A DNA stretch of 7,801 nucleotides from Bacillota bacterium (GCA_023443705.1 JAEZTD010000280.1:1-7801), one strand, 5' to 3'; counted from the stretch's first letter, positions 1-6,799 are shown. Notes: a model not told the origin generated them from the letters alone. A program made the numbers and translations.

Positions 1-66
1 CCCGGCGTACACGCCGCCGGGAACGATTGAAACCCCTACGGAGACTTTGTTGATGGTCTGTGCCAT
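1..66 (-). CDS. Possible start of an unidentified gene (partial, runs off left edge)
   Basis: An ATG at 66-64 on the minus strand opens a frame of 22 codons with no stop before the window edge. It starts MAQTINKVSVG and later reads VPGGVYAG. Third codon positions are mostly G or C (about 15 of 21), like the neighbouring genes. An in-frame TAA lies two codons upstream, so this ATG is the only upstream start. The gene would lie 82 bases after the YhcH-like gene, in the same direction. Against it: no Shine-Dalgarno sequence precedes the ATG, and the start lies in the arm of an inverted repeat. I recognise no family in 22 residues. It could be a real downstream operon gene or a chance open frame. 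Confidence 0.35.
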   Translation of the reverse strand, partial: MAQTINKVSVGVSIVPGGVYAG

Positions 67-88
67 CCGGTTTTAAAATCGGATGGCA
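61..88. repeat. Near-perfect inverted repeat / hairpin downstream of the YhcH-like gene
   Basis: The arms TGCCATCCG (61-69) and CGGATGGCA (80-88) are exact reverse complements. They flank an AT-rich centre, GTTTTAAAAT, that is itself nearly palindromic, so the symmetry spans 28 bases with one non-Watson-Crick pair (G70/T79). No T-tract follows on either strand, so it is not a textbook intrinsic terminator. It lies 60 bases past the stop of the YhcH-like gene and covers the ATG of the possible next gene at 66. It may be a protein-binding operator, an mRNA hairpin that hides a start codon, or a weak or factor-assisted terminator. The symmetry is directly visible; the role is inferred. Confidence 0.6.
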
Positions 89-148
89 GTTGGTCTGAAA
101 TAAATCAGAGCGCATACAAAAAGTGAAGTGGTTTCAGGCGCCATTCTT

Positions 149-598
149 CTACATCAGTACCTTGACGACTAATTTCTTGGAATACCCATTCGGCCTTTCG
201 GGCCGATCGGGCGCGTGCAGCTCGCCGGGGAAGAAGATCATGAAATCACCCGGCTTTAGCGCGCAGCGCAAACCCTGGATGCCCTCAAAGAATTCGATAT
301 CCTTGCCTCCGTCGTAGGGAATGGAAGGGTTGGCTTCCGTCGCTGGTGCGTACATGATGGCTTCTCGGCCATCCAATAGAATCTGAATGTCCGCATAGCG
401 CCTGTGGGCCTCCCACCGCTCCGGCCGACCGGTCAAGTCGGCCTCGCGTACGGAGATGTAGACGTGCTCTCCGTCGACGGCCACCTTCCCCGGGGCGAAT
501 TCTTCCGGCTTCTTGTCCGCGAGGAACCGGACAGCGGTTTCAAACCCCGAGCCCAGCCCGGCGTACCTGATGAGATTGGTCCATTGATCGAGAATCAT
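149..598 (-). CDS. YhcH/YjgK/YiaL family protein (sugar anomerase-like, cupin fold)
   Basis: This 149-residue protein has the usual length of the YhcH/YjgK/YiaL family, which has a cupin-like beta-barrel fold. The family signature is visible: WEAHRRYADIQ at residues 62-72 (E63, H65, D70), the PGDFMIFFPGELHAP segment at 116-130 with H128, and a lysine-rich end (KKLVVKV, 141-147). E63, H65 and H128 are candidate metal or substrate ligands. E. coli YhcH (NanQ) is reported to act as a sialic acid anomerase, and YiaL sits in a keto-gulonate operon, so family members tend to accompany acidic-sugar catabolism. It has no signal peptide and should be cytoplasmic. It starts 87 bases after the hydroxyacid dehydrogenase stop with only a weak, GA-rich ribosome binding region (GGGAAAGAGAG). 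Family assignment is firm; the exact substrate is unknown. Confidence 0.93.
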   Translation of the reverse strand: MILDQWTNLIRYAGLGSGFETAVRFLADKKPEEFAPGKVAVDGEHVYISVREADLTGRPERWEAHRRYADIQILLDGREAIMYAPATEANPSIPYDGGKDIEFFEGIQGLRCALKPGDFMIFFPGELHAPDRPERPNGYSKKLVVKVLM

Positions 599-638
599 CG
601 CATCTCTCTTTCCCTTAATTTAAGCATTGATTTCGCAT

Positions 639-664
639 GTCTGGCGGTTTTCTGCGCGCCGGAC
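639..664. repeat. Weak imperfect hairpin between hydroxyacid dehydrogenase and YhcH-like gene
   Basis: In the 87-base gap 599-685, GTCTGGCG (639-646) pairs with CGCCGGAC (657-664) around a 10-base loop. On the minus-strand transcript there is one C-A mismatch in the stem. It lies about 20 bases past the dehydrogenase stop. No U-tract follows, so termination is unlikely; it may mark an mRNA processing point or be chance in GC-rich DNA. No other structure or convincing promoter is seen in this gap. Confidence 0.25.
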
Positions 665-685
665 GTGTTTCGCCCATCTCAAAAC

Positions 686-1687
686 TCACGCGGGCGTCAT
701 GCTCATATACTTCTCTCTGGAGATCGCACCATGAGGGTGTTCCCCATCCAGCACACGATGAATGTCACTCAGCACCAATTCGGCCATTGCCTGCCGGAAA
801 TAGACAGACGTGCCGGCACTGTGGGGCGTGACAATCGCGCCCGGCATGGTCCTCAGAGGGTGGCCTTCTGGCAGTGGCTCCTCCTCAAAGACGTCCAAAA
901 CCGCGTAAATCCTGCCGCGCTCCAGTTGACTGACGAGCGCCGCCTCATCGATGAGCGCGCCCCGGGAGGTGTTGATGAGAATACCGCCGTCCGGGATCAT
1001 GTCGAGCTCCCGCTTGCCCAACATATGGCGCGTCTTTTCCGTCAGCGTCTTATGCAGAGAAACCACGTCTGAACGCAGCGCCTCTTCCATCGAACAGCGC
1101 ATTACGCCCATTTGCCGCGCCCGCTCCTCGGATAAGTGCTCGGAGTTGATCGCGATTGTCACGTCAAACCGTCGCAAAAGTCTGACCAACTCCTCCGCGA
1201 TGGCGCCATAACCGATCAGACCGATTTTCGCGCCGTTCAGCCCGGGCACTATGTCGTTGTTGGATTGCCAGAGGCCGGCTTTAACGCACTTGATCGAATC
1301 CAGAATCCGCCACCGCGCCATGAGAATGGTCATCAGGCAGTATTCCGCCACGGAGGGCGCAAGCGCGAGGTTGGCGTTGGTCAGCACGATGCCGCGATCA
1401 AAAAAGGATTCCTCCACCAGCCATCGGACCGTCCCCGCGCTGTGCGCGATCATCCTGAGGCGCGGCGCAACGTCCAACACCGCCCCAGTGACTTTGGGCG
1501 AGCCCCATCCTGTAATTAGAATTTCCTTGTCAGCGATTCTCTCCGCCACTTCGGCACTTGTAAACTCCCGGCCTGTGTCGTTCCATTCCACCCGGGCGAT
1601 TTTCTCCAGCCGCGCTCGCCATTCCGCCGAAAACATATGGCTCTTCAGCGGGCCGTCCGGTATGGTAAACAAAACGTTCGGCACCAT
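686..1687 (-). CDS. D-isomer-specific 2-hydroxyacid dehydrogenase
   Basis: This cytoplasmic enzyme of 333 residues interconverts a 2-keto acid and a D-2-hydroxyacid with a nicotinamide cofactor. Its length is normal for the family. The substrate-binding domain is split (about 1-110 and 300-333) around a Rossmann domain. The catalytic set is intact: R242 in NTSRGALIDE, E270 in DVFEEEPLP and H289 in TPHSAG. The glycine-rich loop is GYGAIAEEL (159-167), with Ala in place of the third Gly. The acidic residue that normally ends beta-strand 2 and binds the NAD ribose appears to be S182 (NSEHLSEE where relatives have DPYLSEE), so cofactor preference may be altered. AGGGGAGA lies about five bases before the ATG, and the gene starts 20 bases after the lyase stop. 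In this cluster it probably reduces or oxidises a keto or hydroxy acid from lyase action. Family is firm; substrate is not known. Confidence 0.93.
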   Translation of the reverse strand: MVPNVLFTIPDGPLKSHMFSAEWRARLEKIARVEWNDTGREFTSAEVAERIADKEILITGWGSPKVTGAVLDVAPRLRMIAHSAGTVRWLVEESFFDRGIVLTNANLALAPSVAEYCLMTILMARWRILDSIKCVKAGLWQSNNDIVPGLNGAKIGLIGYGAIAEELVRLLRRFDVTIAINSEHLSEERARQMGVMRCSMEEALRSDVVSLHKTLTEKTRHMLGKRELDMIPDGGILINTSRGALIDEAALVSQLERGRIYAVLDVFEEEPLPEGHPLRTMPGAIVTPHSAGTSVYFRQAMAELVLSDIHRVLDGEHPHGAISREKYMSMTPA

Positions 1688-1707
1688 GTCTCTCCCCTTT
1701 TTGGCCT

Positions 1708-2619
1708 TTACACCTGTTCTTCAGTCAGGATTCTGTCAATTTCCTTCTCCTGGCTTTGGGTAAGCGGCTCCAGCGGGAGCGACAGCCCGCCCTCTCCAAA
1801 GCCGTACCTGCAAGCAAGATATTTCATGGAAGACATCCAGTGCCCGCCGACGCTCAGACTCTTGCGAATCCTGTAAATCTTTTCCTGAAGCGCCGCCGCT
1901 TCCGTCAGCTTGCCGAGCCGTGCGCTTTCACAGCAGTCAATAAACAGTTTCGGGAAATAGTTTGCGAGCCCTGGCACGCAGCCCTGCGCACCGAACGCCA
2001 TACTGGCGGCGCAAATCTCCTCCGCGCCGTTGAAAAGGCTGATGTGTGTATCGCGCAGAAGGTAGATGTTGCGCTGGATCTGCTCAAAGTCCGCACAGCT
2101 GTCCTTGTAGAGCACGAGGTTGTCAAACTGGTTCAGTTTCGCCGCCGTTTCAGGCAGGATATTGACGTGGGTTGTCACGGGAATGTTGTAGGCAGCGACC
2201 CAGTGCTTTGTCGCGCGGGATACAACTTCGTAATGCCGCAATATCTCATTCTGGCAGGAATTTTGCAGATAGAAAGCGGGGGTAGCAACAAAGATCTCCG
2301 CGCCTATCTGTTCCAGTTCCTTGATCCGCTCCACCACGCGCGCCGTGCTGGCCTCGATCACGCCACAGAGGACCGGAATGCGCCCGGCCGCCCGCTCGAT
2401 GCACCGCTCGTACAGCCTTTTCTGATCCGGGGCCGAAAGGTAGCAAGCCTCACCGGAGGTTCCGCCCACGAAAATGCCAGAAACGCCCTGCCTGATGAGA
2501 AAATCAATCAGCTTATCCAGCGCCTCCACGTCCAATGCCCGCTTTGGGGTCAGCGGCGTGATGATGGGCGGTATGACCCCCGAAAACAGTTTTTCCGAAC
2601 CCTTCGCACTTTTGGCCAT
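1708..2619 (-). CDS. DapA/NanA-family Schiff-base aldolase or lyase
   Basis: This 303-residue TIM-barrel protein belongs to the dihydrodipicolinate synthase / N-acetylneuraminate lyase superfamily and has its normal length. Visible landmarks are the pyruvate-carboxylate loop GGTSGEA (52-58), the catalytic tyrosine Y144 in AAYNIP, and the Schiff-base lysine K172 in VLYKDS. The loop resembles the GGSTGEA of sialic acid lyases more than the GTTGES of lysine-pathway DapA. At NGAEEI (197-202) an acidic pair stands where sialic acid lyases carry Asp-Glu that contacts the sugar tail. The setting, between sugar uptake and oxidoreductase genes, also argues for sugar-acid cleavage rather than lysine synthesis. 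The likely reaction is retro-aldol release of pyruvate or a related 2-keto acid from an ulosonic acid. The ATG follows AAGAGGAT at a spacing of about ten bases, 42 bases after the FAD enzyme stop. Superfamily is certain; substrate is inferred. Confidence 0.94.
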   Translation of the reverse strand: MAKSAKGSEKLFSGVIPPIITPLTPKRALDVEALDKLIDFLIRQGVSGIFVGGTSGEACYLSAPDQKRLYERCIERAAGRIPVLCGVIEASTARVVERIKELEQIGAEIFVATPAFYLQNSCQNEILRHYEVVSRATKHWVAAYNIPVTTHVNILPETAAKLNQFDNLVLYKDSCADFEQIQRNIYLLRDTHISLFNGAEEICAASMAFGAQGCVPGLANYFPKLFIDCCESARLGKLTEAAALQEKIYRIRKSLSVGGHWMSSMKYLACRYGFGEGGLSLPLEPLTQSQEKEIDRILTEEQV

Positions 2620-2661
2620 TTGTGTTCATCCTCTTCTATGAATTCCCTTTGTGATTACGCG

Positions 2662-4017
2662 TCAGTCCAGCCTGACACCCGCCCGCGCGAGCGCATCCTG
2701 AAGGAAGGCGGCGTCCAGCCGCCTGGGCTCTGTATTACTCTTGGCGCAAAGCGCGGCGGCGGCACCAGCCGCTTCGCCGATGGCCGAGCATACAGGCATA
2801 ATCCTGAATGAAGCCATCGCGGCCTGTTCCGCTGATATCAAGCGCCCCGCCGCCAGAAGGCCGTCTACCTGCTTGGGCACCAAAGCGCGGTAGGGAATGT
2901 AATATGGACCCTCGATAAAGCTGAACGACCACTGCATGCCGCTGCCGGAGTGGACATCCGTATGGCCCCACTTGGTGCGCACCACCGCGTCGTCAAAGCG
3001 CGTGCCCGCCTCAATGTCCTTCAGTATCATCCGGTATTCGCCCTCAATGTGCCGGGACTCCCGAACGCCCACCTGGACGCCGCTGGTCATGATGAAGGAT
3101 TCCGCGCATCCGGGAACGTACTTTTTGATGAACGCAAACAGGTTCATCAGGTATCCCCGTTCCACGACCTCCAGTTCCGTGAGGTCCGTCGGGTCAATTG
3201 GGTTTTTGCCCGGCAGGCGGATGGCGTTGACGTGGAACGCGCCTTTTGTGGGCAGCGGGCACATACCCAGGCCGGATTCCGGGAGTTCGAACGCCAGGTC
3301 TCCCTTTGCATGCGCCTCGGCAATCAGCGCGTAAAAGCCCTGAACAATGGCCGTCGCCCGTGGATCCCGAATGTACTTGCCGAGGCGGGGATGGTTTCCC
3401 AACTCGTCCGGGTTTTCTTCCAGGTACCTGAACAGCTTTTCCGTGTCCACCCCACCCAGATTGAAGCATAGCGTAGATCCCATGCAATTCCCCTGGCCGT
3501 CGCCCAATTCAAAGGGGACGCCCGCCACCGCGCACAGGTCCCCGTCGCCGGTGGCGTCTACGAATACGTCCGCCTGAAGGCGAATGTGCCCACCCTTTGC
3601 CGCAATACCGATGGATTCAAGCTTTCCGTCTCGGACGGACGCATCGCTGATGAAGGCGTGCAAGAGCACATCCGCGCCGGCATTTTTCAAAAGTTCGAGC
3701 GCCATTTGCTTGTAAATTTCCGCGTCCAAACCGCATCCGCCCTGCCAGTACCGAAACGGCATCTCCACGCCGGTCATGTCGTACTCCACGACGCCGCCGC
3801 GCTTCTTCATTTCCGAGTATATTTCCAGCGGGATCCCAGTGGCCTCCATCTGCTCGATGGGATCGTAATGCGCAACGAGACCGGCCGTGAGCATGCCGCC
3901 CAGAAATCCGTAGCGCTCCACAAGCAGCGTGCTCGCTCCGTTGCGTGCTGCGGAGAGCGCGGCGGCGATACCAGCGGGGCCACCGCCCGCAACGATGACA
4001 TCATATCGTTCCTTCAT
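2662..4017 (-). CDS. FAD-dependent oxidoreductase (FAD_oxidored/PF12831 type)
   Basis: This 451-residue flavoprotein begins with a classic ADP-binding fold, DVIVAGGGPAGIAAALSAA (6-24), with the ribose-binding E34 in LLVERYGFLGG. A second FAD contact is VDATGDGDL (153-161). A VGVRESRHIEGEY stretch sits around 315-327. A C-terminal segment from about 386 (GLLAAGRLISAEQ, then SAIGEAAGAAAAL) closes the FAD site. This order is typical of the FAD_oxidored group found in many carbohydrate-use clusters and usually left without a defined reaction. There is no signal peptide or membrane anchor, so it should be cytoplasmic, and the electron acceptor is not apparent. It starts three bases after the Gfo/Idh stop, with its ribosome binding site inside that gene's end, so the two are probably translationally coupled and may act in sequence on the same sugar. 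Family is strong; function is unknown. Confidence 0.92.
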   Translation of the reverse strand: MKERYDVIVAGGGPAGIAAALSAARNGASTLLVERYGFLGGMLTAGLVAHYDPIEQMEATGIPLEIYSEMKKRGGVVEYDMTGVEMPFRYWQGGCGLDAEIYKQMALELLKNAGADVLLHAFISDASVRDGKLESIGIAAKGGHIRLQADVFVDATGDGDLCAVAGVPFELGDGQGNCMGSTLCFNLGGVDTEKLFRYLEENPDELGNHPRLGKYIRDPRATAIVQGFYALIAEAHAKGDLAFELPESGLGMCPLPTKGAFHVNAIRLPGKNPIDPTDLTELEVVERGYLMNLFAFIKKYVPGCAESFIMTSGVQVGVRESRHIEGEYRMILKDIEAGTRFDDAVVRTKWGHTDVHSGSGMQWSFSFIEGPYYIPYRALVPKQVDGLLAAGRLISAEQAAMASFRIMPVCSAIGEAAGAAAALCAKSNTEPRRLDAAFLQDALARAGVRLD

Positions 4018-4020
4018 GGT

Positions 4021-4983
4021 CTACATCCCCTCCACGCACTCAAACGTGCCTGTCTTTTCCGAAACCTTGACAGCCGTCAGCACGCGCTGAGAGCGAAGCG
4101 CGTCCTCAAGTGTCGCGCCGCCTGACGGAATGCCCTTCGCCGCGGCCAGAAAATCCCGAATTTCATCCTGAAAGGCGTTGACATCGTCCGGGTGTAGAAC
4201 TTCCACCCGGTCCGGCGAAAAGACCTCGACGGCGCTGTTACGCTTACCGCACACATACCCCTTTTCCCCGATGAACTGGAACACAAAATCGTGCTTCCCA
4301 CGAACAGGCGGGTAACCGGGCATGTATCCGCCCGCGATGAGGGCCTGGCGGCCGTCCCCAAAGCGCAACTCGATTCGGGCCTGATCTTCGCCGGTCTTGC
4401 CGAGGCGGTACTCGCTACGCATCAGCGCCTCGGCCGGGGTCTCATTGAACATCCAGCAGCTGATGTCCATCGCGTGCACGAGGAGTTCAGTACCCACGCC
4501 GATATCCATATACCAGGCCGGCTCGGACAGCGGCTGGAAGTGGCTGATGAACGCATACCGCAGCGCGCCGATCTCCCCGGATTCCACAATCTTACGCGCG
4601 GTGGCGTAAACGCCCTCATAGCGCATCTTGAACCCCAGCCGGAACGGGATGCCCGCATCCTTCACCACGGCGTATGCTTCCCGGGCCTGCGCCATGTCCA
4701 GCGCAAAGGGCTTTTCGCACAGCGTCGCCACGCCGCGCGACGCAAGAGCCCGGATGGCGTCCAGATGATTGAACGCAGGCGTGCAGACGGACACCACATC
4801 GGGGCGTTCTCTGTCGAGCATTTCTTCGAGGTCTGAATATGCATTGCCTCCAGCGCTTTTTGACAGTTTTTCGGCGCGCGTCTCATCCTGATCACAAAAC
4901 GCCGCGACACGCACGCCCAGGCCAGCGTATACGCCCGCGTGAGCGGATCCCATGGCGCCACACCCCAGAATTGCCGCATTCAT
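4021..4983 (-). CDS. Gfo/Idh/MocA family NAD(P)-dependent oxidoreductase
   Basis: This 320-residue protein has an N-terminal Rossmann domain (1-120) and a C-terminal alpha/beta substrate domain. It shows GCGAMGSAH (7-15) for the dinucleotide, D31 at the end of beta-strand 2 (consistent with NAD preference), and CEKPFALD (89-96) with the conserved E90-K91-P92. The C-terminal active-site motif is GTELLVHAMD (164-173), with candidate catalytic H170 and D173. Most relatives have D-x-G-x-H here; this protein has E166 and L168 in place of the Asp and Gly, so substrate or mechanism may differ. Family members oxidise sugars, inositols, glycosides or anhydro-sugars, including 2,7-anhydro-sialic acid. 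The start has an excellent GGAGG eight bases before the ATG, 27 bases past the permease stop. Family is firm; substrate is open. Confidence 0.93.
   Translation of the reverse strand: MNAAILGCGAMGSAHAGVYAGLGVRVAAFCDQDETRAEKLSKSAGGNAYSDLEEMLDRERPDVVSVCTPAFNHLDAIRALASRGVATLCEKPFALDMAQAREAYAVVKDAGIPFRLGFKMRYEGVYATARKIVESGEIGALRYAFISHFQPLSEPAWYMDIGVGTELLVHAMDISCWMFNETPAEALMRSEYRLGKTGEDQARIELRFGDGRQALIAGGYMPGYPPVRGKHDFVFQFIGEKGYVCGKRNSAVEVFSPDRVEVLHPDDVNAFQDEIRDFLAAAKGIPSGGATLEDALRSQRVLTAVKVSEKTGTFECVEGM
4027..4033 (-). promoter_or_regulatory. Ribosome binding site of the FAD enzyme, inside the Gfo/Idh gene end
   Basis: GGAGGGG on the minus strand lies nine bases before the FAD enzyme ATG at 4017 and within the last codons of the Gfo/Idh gene (stop at 4023-4021). 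The placement fixes the FAD enzyme start and implies coupled translation of the two genes. Confidence 0.8.
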
Positions 4984-4991
4984 AGTGACTT

Positions 4992-4996
4992 CCTCC
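4992..4996 (-). promoter_or_regulatory. Ribosome binding site of the Gfo/Idh gene
   Basis: GGAGG on the minus strand stands eight bases before the ATG at 4983, in the 27-base gap after the permease stop. It supports the chosen start. Confidence 0.8.
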
Positions 4997-5010
4997 GTTT
5001 TTGAGCCGGC

Positions 5011-5856
5011 TTATCCTTTAACGGCACCCGCTGTCAACCCGGCCACAATGTATTTGGACAGGCAGGTGAAGAATATCAGCGAGGGGATCACCAACATGGC
5101 GGACCACGCCAGCACCACGCCCCATTCCATCATCTCTCCGCCCTTCACGGCCTGGAGCGATACTGTCAGCGTCTTCGTCGCGTTGGAGTTGGCCAGCACG
5201 AACGCGTACAGGAATTCGTTCCAGGAGTTGATGAAGGTGAAGGTAGCCGCCGTGACGATGGACGGCGCCGTCAGCGGGAGGATGATCTGTACAAACGTTC
5301 TCAAATTGTTCGCGCCGTCGACGCGCGAGGCTTCCTCGATGTCGCGCGGGATCGTCTTGAAATAGCTCAGAAGCATCCACGCGGAGAAGGGGAACGAAAA
5401 GGTAATGTGCGTCAGGATCAGTCCCAGATGCGTGTTGGCGAGGTCAAGTCCGCAGATGATCTGAAACAGCGGGATAACCAGAATGATCGGCGGGAACATG
5501 TAGGCGATCAGGATCACCCGGGAAAACAGGTTTTTCCCGCGCAGGTTCGGTCTGGACAGGCTGTAGGCGGTCATGCAGCCGATCACCACACTGATGGCTG
5601 TCGTCCCCAGCGCCACGATCAGGCTGTTGAGAAGGCTCTGAACGAAGTTGGAATAATTCAGGACCTTTCTAAACCACTCCAGCGTATACGTCTTGGGCAG
5701 AAGCATCGGCGGGCGCGTGAACAACTCCGCGTAAGGCCGCAACGCGGAGGAGATCATCCAAAACAACGGGAAGACCGCGGCCACCAGCATCAGGAGCAGG
5801 ATGACATAGGCACCGCCCCTGGCAATGTTTTCAGCCCGGTTGAACGACTTTCCCAT
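5011..5856 (-). CDS. CUT1 sugar ABC transporter permease, MalG/UgpE-like
   Basis: This 281-residue inner-membrane protein is the second permease of a CUT1 importer and has the usual length for the MalG/UgpE group. Hydrophobic segments can be seen near residues 15-37, 75-100, 110-135, 143-165, 195-220 and 247-275, consistent with six helices. The cytoplasmic EAA loop that docks on the ATPase reads EEASRVDGANNLRTF (174-188), followed by VQIILP. The C-terminus, GLTAGAVKG, is characteristic of this permease class. It starts three bases after the first permease stop, with GGAGGAGG inside that gene's last codons, so the two subunits are probably made in equal amounts. With its partner it forms the translocation channel for the substrate caught by the binding protein at 6889-7801. 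No ATPase gene is visible; a shared MsmX-type ATPase is likely. Confidence 0.95.
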   Translation of the reverse strand: MGKSFNRAENIARGGAYVILLLMLVAAVFPLFWMISSALRPYAELFTRPPMLLPKTYTLEWFRKVLNYSNFVQSLLNSLIVALGTTAISVVIGCMTAYSLSRPNLRGKNLFSRVILIAYMFPPIILVIPLFQIICGLDLANTHLGLILTHITFSFPFSAWMLLSYFKTIPRDIEEASRVDGANNLRTFVQIILPLTAPSIVTAATFTFINSWNEFLYAFVLANSNATKTLTVSLQAVKGGEMMEWGVVLAWSAMLVIPSLIFFTCLSKYIVAGLTAGAVKG

Positions 5857-5859
5857 ACG

Positions 5860-6783
5860 CTACGCCTCCTCCGAGTCGATCTTGAAGAATTTGAAGTACA
5901 GCGCGATCATGACCGCCACGAATACGAGCAGCAAAATGGTAATCGCCGAACCCCTGCCCATGGCGCTGCGCTTCCACGCCGTGAAGTAGGCCATGATCGA
6001 TACCGTCTGGGTGGCTTTCGCCGGGCCACCGCCGGTGGTCAGGAAGATGAAGTCATAATTGTTGAAGACCCATATTGTGCGCAGAATCAGCAGCACGCCG
6101 ACGATTTTCTTAAGCGATGGCAGGATGATGTACCGGAGCCGCTGAAAGAAGTTCGCACCCTCGATCTTCCCCACCTCGTAGTAATCCGCCGGGATGGTTT
6201 GCATCCCTGCGTTCAGAGCCAGCACCATAAACGGCGTTCCGAACCATATGTTCATCACAATGACCGCAAACATGGCCCACGTCTTCGTCCCGAACCAAGC
6301 GATCGGCTCGCCGATGATTCCCAGGCCCATGAGCGCATAGTTGATTACGCCGAACCCGGAGTCCAGCATCCAGTCCCACACAAACGTCATCGCAACGGAA
6401 GGAAACGTCCAAGGCACCAATAATCCCACCCGGAAGGCCGAACGCCCGAAGGGAATTTTCTGCAGCGCAAGTGCCCCGACCATCCCAAGCATAAGCTGAC
6501 CGCCGACAGACCCCACGGTGAATATCAGGCTGTTTATGAGGCTGATCCAGAACTCGCTCCCGCCCAGAACCATCGCGTAATTCTGAAAGCCCACAAACTT
6601 TGTGGCCTTCATCGTTAGCATCGACATGTTCGTAAAGCTGTTGTAGACCGTTAGCGCCGCGGGATACGCGATCAGCCCGACGATCAGGATGAGAGAAGGA
6701 ATCAAAAAAATTTGCGCCAGATGATCGTCAAGCCACGCTCCGGGGCACCTGCTTAGATTTGGTTTTCTCAGTTGCCGCGTCAT
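5860..6783 (-). CDS. CUT1 sugar ABC transporter permease, MalF/UgpA-like
   Basis: This 307-residue integral membrane protein is the first permease of the importer and has a normal length for UgpA-type subunits. A short polar N-terminus (1-22) is followed by a hydrophobic helix at about 24-46, then further segments near 82-108, 117-138, 168-192, 224-245 and 278-300. The EAA loop is degenerate but recognisable: YYEVGKIEGANFFQRL (201-216), then RYIILP. A conserved TGGGP motif (250-254) lies in the last periplasmic-side loop, typical of this family. The ATG is preceded by AAAGGAGG at eight bases. It follows the binding protein gene after a 105-base gap holding two hairpins, a layout often linked to making more binding protein than permease. 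Confidence 0.95.
   Translation of the reverse strand: MTRQLRKPNLSRCPGAWLDDHLAQIFLIPSLILIVGLIAYPAALTVYNSFTNMSMLTMKATKFVGFQNYAMVLGGSEFWISLINSLIFTVGSVGGQLMLGMVGALALQKIPFGRSAFRVGLLVPWTFPSVAMTFVWDWMLDSGFGVINYALMGLGIIGEPIAWFGTKTWAMFAVIVMNIWFGTPFMVLALNAGMQTIPADYYEVGKIEGANFFQRLRYIILPSLKKIVGVLLILRTIWVFNNYDFIFLTTGGGPAKATQTVSIMAYFTAWKRSAMGRGSAITILLLVFVAVMIALYFKFFKIDSEEA
5865..5872 (-). promoter_or_regulatory. Ribosome binding site of the second permease, inside the first permease gene
   Basis: GGAGGAGG on the minus strand encodes part of the C-terminal Glu-Glu of the first permease and lies eight bases before the next ATG at 5856. This double use supports translational coupling of the two channel subunits. 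Confidence 0.8.
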
Positions 6784-6791
6784 GGAGCCTG

Positions 6792-6799
6792 CCTCCTTT
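6792..6799 (-). promoter_or_regulatory. Ribosome binding site of the first permease
   Basis: AAAGGAGG on the minus strand, eight bases before the ATG at 6783, defines that start. It lies only a few bases downstream of the hairpin at 6804-6825, so the site itself stays free of that stem. Confidence 0.8.

Noticed and set aside
1..33. Hairpin CCCGGCG/CGCCGGG followed by GATTGAAAC, which looks like a type I CRISPR repeat end.
   Set aside because: Only one copy is present, nothing repeats at repeat-spacer spacing, and the stretch also reads as open coding sequence on the minus strand. The sequence to the left would be needed; a second copy 60-75 bases away would revive it.
94..109. Small hairpin TCTGA...TCAGA with an AATAAA loop.
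   Set aside because: The stem is only five base pairs and there is no U-tract or conserved setting; it is too weak to call.
557..566. CCCGGCGTAC shared with the window start, and CCCGGCGT shared with the stem at 6829-6860, as a possible dispersed repeat.
   Set aside because: The match is only 8-10 bases in GC-rich DNA, one copy lies inside the YhcH-like coding sequence, and the flanks do not match.
599..685. Possible internal promoter before the YhcH-like gene (TGCTTAAAT as an extended -10).
   Set aside because: The -10 matches only partly and no acceptable -35 lies 16-18 bases upstream; AT-rich gap sequence explains it.
404..1072. Plus-strand open frame (222 codons) opposite the YhcH-like and hydroxyacid dehydrogenase genes.
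   Set aside because: It overlaps two conserved genes and their gap and shows no domain signature.
1756..2811. Long plus-strand open frame (351 codons) opposite the lyase and the FAD enzyme end.
   Set aside because: It is antisense to two well-supported genes, its product is rich in Arg and His with no recognisable motif, and it crosses the gene boundary. It is a shadow of GC-rich coding sequence.
5407..6423. Plus-strand open frame (338 codons) opposite the two permeases.
   Set aside because: The product is highly charged and low in hydrophobic residues, as expected from the complement of membrane-protein codons. No family motif is visible.
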